From Winslowiella toletana (lineage in GTDB: Bacteria > Pseudomonadota > Gammaproteobacteria > Enterobacterales > Enterobacteriaceae): a stretch of 64,000 nucleotides of DNA. Position numbers and translations under genes: made by a program. The DNA is taken from positions 4,526,001-4,590,000 of the forward strand of contig NZ_JAGGMQ010000001.1 in NCBI RefSeq assembly GCF_017875465.1. The letters run 5' to 3'. Of the stretch, positions 57,477 to 64,000 are shown piece by piece (position 1 is the stretch's first letter; the number at the start of each line of letters is the position of its first letter). The notes under the pieces were generated by a model. It was not told the origin of the DNA, ran no database searches, and saw only the letters and a program-made list of their open reading frames with translations.

Positions 57477-59870
57477 ATGCGCACTTTTACACCACACCAG
57501 ATGTTAGTAAAAACATCGTTGTTAACCGGGGTATTGCTGACGGCAACGTTTAACGTCAGCCTGGCCCGTGCAGATGATAAAACCAGTAATAACGCCGCCG
57601 ATCAAAACACCACCCTGAAAATCACCACTAAGCGTCAGAGTGAAACGGTAATGACCGTCACCGCGCGTGAACCGGAAAAAGAAGCGGGCAGTAAGGTGGT
57701 TTACAGCGCCGAAGATTTGCAGAAGAAGGGCGCCAATGATTTCGGCTCGGTCATGCGCTATGAAACCATTATCAGTGCGATGGGCGTAAACGGCGGTTCA
57801 TCGTCGGGAAAAAGCGGTTTCGATCGTAGTGGTTATACCGGTTTTAATATTCGCGGGCTGGAAAGCAACCGCGTGGGGATTGATGTTGACGGGATTCCGC
57901 AGCCGGATGCCACCGGTCGCAGCTATGTCAGCCGCGCCGGTCTGAATACCTTTGGTATCGGCAGAGACTATCTCGACCCCTATATGTATGGCCAGGTTGA
58001 GATTGAAGCCGGCGCCACCAGCGTCTCACGCGCGAATACTTCCATTGGCGGCGCGGTCTCCTTCCTGCCGAAATCGGCGGATGATTATCTCTCGCCAGCC
58101 AGACCCACTTACTTTGGCTACCAGAGTGACTACGACTCCGCCAGCCACAGCTGGCACAACGGCATTACCGCCGCCGCGGGCGATGAATACCTGCGTGGCA
58201 TGCTGGTCTACAGCCGACGTGATGGCCAGCAAACACGCAATAACAGTGATTCGGTATCTGCATACCCGGCTAACTGGCACTCCAATGCATTGCAGGCCTC
58301 GGCTATCTGGCAGCCAGACGATGAGCATAAACTCACCGGCATCATTGATTACTACGATAAAACCAACCATACCCACTATGACAGCTGGGACAGCAGTGGC
58401 AACAGCGTGCTGGGCACCGCCGTGCAGCAGAGTAATACCCGTCGCTGGGGCATCAGCCTGAAGGATGAGTGGACGCCGTATAATGACTTTGTCGACAGCC
58501 TGCTGAGCAAAGTATTTTATCAGCAGACCCAGGCGCATGATAATACCTGGATGCCGGACGGCAGCAACGGTATGAAGCGCGTCTACTCTGATTACAATGT
58601 TGATACTTATGGTTTTGAGACGCAACTGGCGAAAACCCTTGGCCGTCATCAGCTGAGCGGCGGCCTGAACGGGCGCATCAGTGAGACTGAGCGTCCATTC
58701 CGCCAGGAACCGGTGCAGAGTATCTACAGCACCATTATGCAGCCGGAAGCGGACAGCCGCAGCTATACGCTGGGTGCGTTTGTGCAGGATAAAATCCAGT
58801 TTGATCTCGACGGACACGGTTTTAACGTGGTGCCGGGTCTGCGCGTCGCCCATCAAAGTACCAAGGCGCAAAACCTCAGCAGCCTGACCACGGAAAGCAC
58901 CGTGCTGACCACTTCTGACGTAGAAACGCTCTATGGTGAGACCAACGCCGATACCCAGCTGCTGCCTTCCATTAGCTTTAACTACGATCTGACGCCAAAG
59001 CTGATGACATATATCCAGTATAAGCGCGGCGCGCAGTTCCCGAATGCCAGCCAGCTGTACGGCTCATGGAATCTCGGTTCCAACTATATTCCTGGCGCGC
59101 AGTATGCGCTGATCGGCAATCCCGATATGAAGACTGAAACCAGCAATAATTTTGAGTGGGGCATGAAAGGGGAAGTGACCGACGGCGTTACTCTTCGCAG
59201 TTCACTGTATTACAACACCTACAAAAACTTTATCGCCTACAGCCGCTATACCCGTGCCGCTAACCCGGACCGCTTCAGCAATGTGCCATCCAATATTTAC
59301 ACTATTTATCAGTCAGAAAACCGCGATAAAGCCTTTATCTATGGTGGTGATATCAGCGCGCGCCTGAACCTTGGCACCTGGTTCCGGCAGGCTGAAGGAC
59401 TCAGCGCCGCACTGGCCTTCGCGTACAGCAAAGGTGAATCGAAATCGAGTTACGCCGGTGACAAATATGTCGACCTCGAAAGCGTCGCGCCGATGAAAGC
59501 GGTGGTCGGACTGGCATGGGATGCGCCGGCGAAAGCCTGGGGCACGGCGGTGACCGCGACCTTTGTTAAAGGCAAACAGGCGACCGCCACCAATCGCCAA
59601 AGCTACTCGAACAGCGGCAGTGCGATTACCGACTCCAGCAGCGAATATATGCGCGTGCCGGGTTATGGCATGGTGGATATGACCGCATACTGGCAGGCGA
59701 CGAAAAACGTCAAGCTGAGCGGGGGCCTGTATAATATCACCGACCGCAAATACTGGGACTACCTCAGCAGCCGCGACCTGACCAGCGGCACCGCCCAGGA
59801 CGCGAACGATCAGGCGCTGGCGGTAATGCCGGGCCGTACCTTCCAGTTAGGGGTTAATGTCGATTTCTGA
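57477..59870 (+). CDS. TonB-dependent outer-membrane receptor (haem/haemoprotein type)
   Basis: 797-residue receptor. A signal peptide ends near ARADD (residue 32). A TonB-box-like ETVMTVTARE precedes the plug (YTGFNIRGLESNRVGIDVDG and ASVGGAV-like SIGGAVSFLP). The barrel ends with a C-terminal aromatic residue, GVNVDF. The C-terminal segment NITDRKYWDYLSSRDL resembles haemoglobin/haem receptors, so a haem ligand is favoured over a siderophore. The start at 57,477 fits a signal peptide; a longer frame upstream crosses the promoter area. A strong terminator follows. Confidence 0.85.
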   Translation: MRTFTPHQMLVKTSLLTGVLLTATFNVSLARADDKTSNNAADQNTTLKITTKRQSETVMTVTAREPEKEAGSKVVYSAEDLQKKGANDFGSVMRYETIISAMGVNGGSSSGKSGFDRSGYTGFNIRGLESNRVGIDVDGIPQPDATGRSYVSRAGLNTFGIGRDYLDPYMYGQVEIEAGATSVSRANTSIGGAVSFLPKSADDYLSPARPTYFGYQSDYDSASHSWHNGITAAAGDEYLRGMLVYSRRDGQQTRNNSDSVSAYPANWHSNALQASAIWQPDDEHKLTGIIDYYDKTNHTHYDSWDSSGNSVLGTAVQQSNTRRWGISLKDEWTPYNDFVDSLLSKVFYQQTQAHDNTWMPDGSNGMKRVYSDYNVDTYGFETQLAKTLGRHQLSGGLNGRISETERPFRQEPVQSIYSTIMQPEADSRSYTLGAFVQDKIQFDLDGHGFNVVPGLRVAHQSTKAQNLSSLTTESTVLTTSDVETLYGETNADTQLLPSISFNYDLTPKLMTYIQYKRGAQFPNASQLYGSWNLGSNYIPGAQYALIGNPDMKTETSNNFEWGMKGEVTDGVTLRSSLYYNTYKNFIAYSRYTRAANPDRFSNVPSNIYTIYQSENRDKAFIYGGDISARLNLGTWFRQAEGLSAALAFAYSKGESKSSYAGDKYVDLESVAPMKAVVGLAWDAPAKAWGTAVTATFVKGKQATATNRQSYSNSGSAITDSSSEYMRVPGYGMVDMTAYWQATKNVKLSGGLYNITDRKYWDYLSSRDLTSGTAQDANDQALAVMPGRTFQLGVNVDF

Positions 59871-59890
59871 CAGGGAAATATCAGATTCTA

Positions 59891-59914
59891 AGCCGCGCAC
59901 TGCGCGGCTTTTTT
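59891..59914 (+). terminator. Terminator after TonB receptor gene
   Basis: AGCCGCGCA pairs with TGCGCGGCT around a two-base loop, followed by six Ts. Confidence 0.85.
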
Positions 59915-60212
59915 ATTGCGGCGGATTGTCGCTTTTCTTCTCGTTATGTCCGAGATCGCGATCGGGAAAACATTGCGCCCGCAGCCGTCGTTTAATCTCC
60001 GCCGCATCCGGAAAGCCGCCCATGGTTTTGCGATCCCAGATAAGCTGATCGTCAACGGTAATCTGGTAAATGCCGCCTGTCGCCGGAATCAGCGTTACCT
60101 GCGCCAGATCGGTACTGAAGGTGCTCAGCAGTTCTTGTGACATCCAGGCAGCGCGCAGCAGCCAGTTGCATTGTGAACAGTAGGTAATCGTGACTTTGGG
60201 AAGGGTTTTCAT
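59913..60212 (-). CDS. SelT/SelW/SelH (Rdx) family protein
   Basis: 99-residue thioredoxin-like protein with the CxxC motif in TITYCSQCNWLLRAAW and the family's GGIYQITVDDQLIW and TMGGFPDAAEIK segments. No selenocysteine TGA is present at the CxxC position, so it is the Cys form. It is probably a redox protein of unknown partner. Confidence 0.85.
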   Translation of the reverse strand: MKTLPKVTITYCSQCNWLLRAAWMSQELLSTFSTDLAQVTLIPATGGIYQITVDDQLIWDRKTMGGFPDAAEIKRRLRAQCFPDRDLGHNEKKSDNPPQ

Positions 60213-60374
60213 GGTGGCAAATCCTGCATCAACAGTAATACCGCCAGTGTGCCCGATAGCTGTCGCCTTATCATCATCATTTTTACCTGATGGTTTTCCA
60301 TCATCAAAGTGATACCGAGGCCGTCAGGCTGCTGATTATAGTGGTCGCCTGCATTACCACTCGGGAGCAAGCAG

Positions 60375-61292
60375 ATGACAACAGCAGGGGTACAACTTGG
60401 CGTAAGTCCACTGTGCTGGACCAATGATGTGCTGGAGGATCTTGGCGGTGAAATCCCGCTGGAAAACTGTCTGCAACAGGCAGCGGCAGCCGGATATCAG
60501 GGAATTGAACTGGGGCGCAAATTTCCGCGCAGCGTCAGCGCGCTGGCGCCGCTGCTCTCCGCGGTCGGTTTGCAGCTGGCCTCGGGCTGGCACAGCGGGT
60601 TTCTCGCCGATCGCAGCGTAGAGGAAGAGATTGCCGCCGTGCGCGATCATGCGAATTTACTGCGCCAGCTGGGCGCTACAGTGATGGTCTATGGCGAATG
60701 CGGTCAGCTGCCTGGCGCGACGCCGCTGGATGAGCCGATATCGCGATCGCCGGCGCTCAGTAGCATCGATCTGGCCCGCTATGCCGCCAGAGTCAATGCA
60801 TTTGCCGATATATTGCTACGCGATTACGGCCTGAAAATCGCTTATCACCACCATCTGATGATGCTGGTGGAACACGATGACGAACTGGACAGTTTTATGC
60901 AGCACACCAGCAGCAATGTTGGTCTGGTGCTGGACACGGGCCATGGCTACGCCGGCGGTGTGGATATCGCCCGTGTATTGCAGAAATATGGTTCGCGCAT
61001 TGTGCATATCCATCTGAAAGATGTGCGGCCGCTGATTTTGCAGCGCGTTTATCAGCAGGATTTAAGTTTTAACGATGCGGTGCGCGCCGGACTGTTTACC
61101 GTTCCGGGCGAAGGCTGCATTGATTACGCGCCGATTATTGAATTTGTCAGCCACTCGGGTTACCAGGGCTGGCTGATTGTTGAAGCTGAGCAGGATCCGC
61201 AACAGGCGCCACCACTGGCAACCGCCACCCGCGCCGCTCACTGGGTCAGCCAGCAATTTCAGCTGCCGCTTAGCCTTAAGGAGACAGCATAA
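60375..61292 (+). CDS. IolE-like sugar isomerase/dehydratase (TIM barrel)
   Basis: 305-residue AP-endonuclease-2 type TIM-barrel protein. Segments match IolE (myo-inosose-2 dehydratase): GVSPLCWTNDVLEDLGGEIP near the N terminus, HHHLMMLVE near residue 157, LDTGHGYAGG near 195 and HIHLKDVR near 215. It converts 2-keto-myo-inositol or a related polyol. It starts the operon and overlaps the following oxidoreductase by one base (TAATG). Confidence 0.78.
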   Translation: MTTAGVQLGVSPLCWTNDVLEDLGGEIPLENCLQQAAAAGYQGIELGRKFPRSVSALAPLLSAVGLQLASGWHSGFLADRSVEEEIAAVRDHANLLRQLGATVMVYGECGQLPGATPLDEPISRSPALSSIDLARYAARVNAFADILLRDYGLKIAYHHHLMMLVEHDDELDSFMQHTSSNVGLVLDTGHGYAGGVDIARVLQKYGSRIVHIHLKDVRPLILQRVYQQDLSFNDAVRAGLFTVPGEGCIDYAPIIEFVSHSGYQGWLIVEAEQDPQQAPPLATATRAAHWVSQQFQLPLSLKETA

Positions 61293-62467
61293 TGCGGAAT
61301 ACCCTGAATATTGGCCTGATTGGCTCAGGCTTTATGGGGCAGGCCCATGCCGATGCTTACCGGCGCGCGGCGATGATCTATCCCAACCTGCCGAAGCAGC
61401 CGCTGCTGTATGCGGTGGCGGATCAGAATCAGGCCATGGCGGAGGCGTCGGCGGCACGTTTTGGCGCGCAGAAAGCCTTTGGCGACTGGCGTGAGCTGAT
61501 TAACGATCCTGAGGTGGATGTGGTGGATATCACCTCGCCAAACCATCTGCACTGTGAAATGGCGCTTGCCGCCATCGCGGCCGGTAAGCATGTTTATTGC
61601 GAGAAACCGCTGGCGGTCAGCACGCAGCAGGCGCAGGAGATGACCGCTGCGGCACGCCGCGCCGGAGTCAAAACCATGGTGGCGTTTAACAATATTAAAA
61701 CGCCAGCCGCGCTGCTGGCGAAGCAGATTATCGAACGCGGTGACATCGGCACGCCGGTGCGATTTCGCGGCACCTTTGATCAGGGCTTCTACAATGATCC
61801 CTCCTTGCCATGGTCATGGCGCTGTTCGAAAACCCTCGGTGGTAGCGGATCGCTCGGCGATCTGGGCGCGCATACGCTCTCGGTCGCCCAGTTTCTGATG
61901 GGCGGCATCAGTGAGGTCACCGCCAGCGCCCAGACATATCTGCGTCAGCGTCCGGTGCCGCAGGTGGATGCCGGTTACGCCAGCCGTACCGATGCTAATG
62001 CCGAAATGCGTGAAGTGGAAAATGACGATCAGGTGCAGTGTCTGGTGAGCTTTGACAGTGGTGCTTCCGGGGTGATCGAAGCTTCCCGTATTGCCGCCGG
62101 GCGTATTTTCGGCGTGTACTGGGAAGTCTCCGGCACCGAAGGCACACTGTATATGGACGGCGAGCGCTTTAACGAGTTGCAGGTTTATCGCTTCAATGAT
62201 GATAAGCATGATCGCGGTTTTAAAACCCTGCTGGCTGGCAGCCAGATCCCGGCCTATGCCGGTTTTTTTGGCTTCGATTTTGGCGGTGGCGGGCTGGGGT
62301 ACTTTGATATCAAAGTGATCGAGGTCCACGACCTGGTGCAGGGCATCTGTAGCGACCATGACTGCTATCCGAATTTTGCCTTCGGCCTGCAAAACCAGCA
62401 GATCCTGACGGCCATTGAACAATCAATGGCGTCACGCCGCTGGGTGCAGGTTGCTGCAGGCGAGTAA
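61292..62467 (+). CDS. Gfo/Idh/MocA oxidoreductase
   Basis: 391-residue NAD(P)-dependent dehydrogenase. The Rossmann motif GLIGSGFMGQAHADAY is at the start, ISPNHLHC-type TSPNHLHCEMALAAIAAGKH at about residue 73, and the catalytic EKPLA at about 103. It follows the IolE-like gene and is likely to oxidise an inositol or sugar substrate, possibly scyllo-inositol or an inosose. The next gene is 28 bases downstream. Confidence 0.82.
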   Translation: MRNTLNIGLIGSGFMGQAHADAYRRAAMIYPNLPKQPLLYAVADQNQAMAEASAARFGAQKAFGDWRELINDPEVDVVDITSPNHLHCEMALAAIAAGKHVYCEKPLAVSTQQAQEMTAAARRAGVKTMVAFNNIKTPAALLAKQIIERGDIGTPVRFRGTFDQGFYNDPSLPWSWRCSKTLGGSGSLGDLGAHTLSVAQFLMGGISEVTASAQTYLRQRPVPQVDAGYASRTDANAEMREVENDDQVQCLVSFDSGASGVIEASRIAAGRIFGVYWEVSGTEGTLYMDGERFNELQVYRFNDDKHDRGFKTLLAGSQIPAYAGFFGFDFGGGGLGYFDIKVIEVHDLVQGICSDHDCYPNFAFGLQNQQILTAIEQSMASRRWVQVAAGE

Positions 62468-62495
62468 TCTGATAAAAACAACCACAGGAGAGACT

Positions 62496-63536
62496 ATGTT
62501 TCCTTCCTCATTACCCGTACCCCGTCGCCCGGCGGCAGGCGCTATTCCTTCACTGCGCTGGGGGATAATCGGTCCCGGCTGGATTGCCGATCACTTTGCC
62601 AGAGCGCTGTGTGAATACAGTGCGCAGCAGCTGGTGGCGGTGGCGTCACGCAGTCAGCAGAAAGGCGATGCCTTTGCCGCCCGCTGGGGGATTCCGCAGG
62701 TGTTTACTTGTGTTGATGAGATGCTGGCGCGGCCGGATATTGATGCGGTGTATATTGCCACGCCGCATAATCACCACTATCCGGACGGACTGAAAGTGCT
62801 CAGTGCCGGTAAACATACCCTGATTGAGAAGCCGCTGGCGCTAAATGCGCGTGAAGGGGCGGAACTTCAGGCGCGCGCCAGGCAGCAGGACGTCCTCTGT
62901 ATGGAGGCGATGTGGTGCGACTTTACACCAAAATATGATGTGCTGAGTCAGCTGCTGGCAGATGGTGTCTTAGGCGACCTGCATACCCTGATTGCCGATC
63001 ACGGCGAGTTTTTTACCCCCGATCACCGTATCTTTAATCCCGAGCTGGCCGGTGGCCCGATGCTGGATCTTGGCAGCTATCTGATTGCGTTGAGTATGAA
63101 AGTTGGCGGCGCGCCGGAAAGCATTGTCGCCAGCGGCCAGCCGGCGCCCGGTGGCGTTAATGGTCAGGCATCGATGTTACTGACCCATGCTAACGGCATG
63201 CACTCAGTATTAAACACTACCCTGTTTAGCAATACCCCCGGCGGTGCGGTGATTGCCGGGCGTGACGCCACTATACTGATTGACGGGCAGTTCTACGCAC
63301 CTGGCGCCTTTACCCTGACCGCCAGCCAGGGGGGCAAAAGTTTACGCTGGCAAGAGCCGAACAACCGTTATGCCCAGCTGAGCCATGAAGCGGAACATTT
63401 TGCCTGGTGCGTCGGCCAGCGCCTTAACGACTCACCGATCCGCTCGCTGGATAGCGCGTTGCTGACGCTGTCAGTGATGGACGAAGCGCGTCGGCAGATG
63501 GGCATTGTTTTTAATGAAGAGAAAGTAGCAGGTTAA
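62496..63536 (+). CDS. Gfo/Idh/MocA oxidoreductase
   Basis: 346-residue dehydrogenase with RWGIIGPGWIADHFARAL, VYIATPHNHHYPDGLKVLSA and LIEKPLALNAREG. It belongs to a more GFOR/dihydrodiol-like subgroup than the upstream enzyme. The start at 62,496 has an AGGAGA site; a longer frame would begin within the preceding gene. It ends the three-gene plus-strand operon. Confidence 0.82.
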   Translation: MFPSSLPVPRRPAAGAIPSLRWGIIGPGWIADHFARALCEYSAQQLVAVASRSQQKGDAFAARWGIPQVFTCVDEMLARPDIDAVYIATPHNHHYPDGLKVLSAGKHTLIEKPLALNAREGAELQARARQQDVLCMEAMWCDFTPKYDVLSQLLADGVLGDLHTLIADHGEFFTPDHRIFNPELAGGPMLDLGSYLIALSMKVGGAPESIVASGQPAPGGVNGQASMLLTHANGMHSVLNTTLFSNTPGGAVIAGRDATILIDGQFYAPGAFTLTASQGGKSLRWQEPNNRYAQLSHEAEHFAWCVGQRLNDSPIRSLDSALLTLSVMDEARRQMGIVFNEEKVAG

Positions 63537-63537
63537 C

Positions 63538-63566
63538 CGCACGGGCGGCGAGAACGCCGCCCGTTC
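63538..63566. repeat. REP-like intergenic palindrome, copy 3
   Basis: ACGGGCGGCGAGAACGCCGC (63,541-63,560) carries the same core as the copies at 2,146 and 15,009. It lies between convergent genes and may help to end transcription. Confidence 0.6.
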
Positions 63567-63569
63567 CGC

Positions 63570-64000
63570 TTAAAATACGATCCGTTCGATATTACAGAAG
63601 CGTTTCTCCGCCAGTGACTGCACCGCCGCTTCGGCAATCGCCTGCGCCTGCAAGCCATCCACTAATCCTGGCAGATCCGCCACCGCCTCACCGTTTAGCT
63701 GACGCACAAAAGCATCCAGATGCTGATAGTACGTCTCGCGCACCCGGCTAAACCAGTCCGGCCACAGGCCCGGCCGGGTGACCTGCGAACCCTGCCATAG
63801 TGTCGCCCCTTGTGGACACTGACTGGCGGACTCCGCCATTCCGCGCTCGCCGATCACGCTGATACGTTCATCATAGCCATAACCGGTGCGTCGGGTGTTA
63901 TCCAGCTGCGCCAGCGCGCCGCTGTTCATCTGCATAATCAGCACTGAAGTATCAACATCACCAAACGCGCTGATTTCCGGCAATGCCAGCGCCGCACCCA
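63570..64000 (-). CDS. Gfo/Idh/MocA oxidoreductase (inositol 2-dehydrogenase-like), partial
   Basis: The C-terminal about 143 residues of a dehydrogenase run off the right edge in an open frame. Visible parts are PEISAFGDVDTSVLIMQMNS, QLDNTRRTGYGYDERISV and the closing LAEKRFCNIERIVF. The TRRTGYGYDERISVIG segment matches IolG-type proteins well. It is convergent with the preceding operon and carries the third oxidoreductase of the cluster. Start and N-terminal domain are outside the window. Confidence 0.75.
   Translation of the reverse strand, partial: GAALALPEISAFGDVDTSVLIMQMNSGALAQLDNTRRTGYGYDERISVIGERGMAESASQCPQGATLWQGSQVTRPGLWPDWFSRVRETYYQHLDAFVRQLNGEAVADLPGLVDGLQAQAIAEAAVQSLAEKRFCNIERIVF

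Overview
The window is a piece of an enterobacterial chromosome. The order lolC-lolD-lolE-nagK-cobB, potDCBA, pepT, roxA, phoQ-phoP, purB, hflD, mnmA, nudJ, rluE, icd is the conserved backbone seen around E. coli 25 min. Protein lengths, the accessory content (cytosine-type permease operon, YoaK, inositol-type catabolic genes, a haem-type TonB receptor) and codon use fit the Erwiniaceae (Pantoea/Erwinia/Mixta type) better than Escherichia. This family-level placement is an inference; no rRNA or marker gene is present to settle it.

Bases 1-18,780 are ordinary core genome: lipoprotein release (LolCDE), GlcNAc kinase and sirtuin deacylase, spermidine/putrescine uptake, peptidase T, ribosomal oxygenase, the PhoPQ two-component system, adenylosuccinate lyase and tRNA/rRNA modification enzymes, ending with isocitrate dehydrogenase (icd). 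Icd is a classic phage integration gene. About 1.7 kb past its stop there is a second, diverged and truncated copy of the icd 3' end (20,444-20,578). Between the two lies an AT-rich island with a BrnT/BrnA toxin-antitoxin pair and several possible very small ORFs.

From about 20,690 to 36,180 lies the most interesting locus: a headless phage remnant that looks like a complete contractile-tail bacteriocin (R-type tailocin). It keeps a lambda-like control region: a short XRE repressor flanked by two operator-like sites that share a motif, leftward genes, and a rightward early arm cut down to scraps. It then has a DUF1133 (Q-like) antiterminator, an intrinsic terminator and a lambda-family holin. 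Next come a tail terminator-like protein, sheath, tube, a frameshifted tail assembly chaperone, tape measure, hub/plug/spike, baseplate wedge proteins, gpI-like protein and tail fibre. There is no integrase, terminase, portal, capsid, replication gene or separate endolysin. A family 9 glycosyltransferase abuts the fibre gene on the opposite strand. Two details stand out: a textbook T_TTT_TTT slippery site at the only place where the chaperone can shift into the -1 frame, and a lytic transglycosylase domain in the tape measure whose catalytic Glu codon reads Gly. A broken second copy of the glycosyltransferase lies 3 kb further on.

From 36.6 to 49.5 kb the window is accessory chromosome: a cold-shock-domain protein, an RluA-type pseudouridine synthase, YaiL, a periplasmic cupin, small membrane proteins, DUF1272, YoaK, an acetyltransferase/LuxR regulator/permease operon, a divergent AraC regulator and MFS exporter, OsmC and several small lipoproteins. 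From 49.5 kb onward come D-lactate dehydrogenase, alpha/beta hydrolases, a KTSC protein, a second acetyltransferase, LdcA and EmtA (murein recycling and turnover), a Fur-box-preceded TonB-dependent receptor, a SelW-like protein, and an inositol/sugar catabolic cluster (IolE-like isomerase/dehydratase plus three Gfo/Idh/MocA oxidoreductases, the last cut by the window edge).
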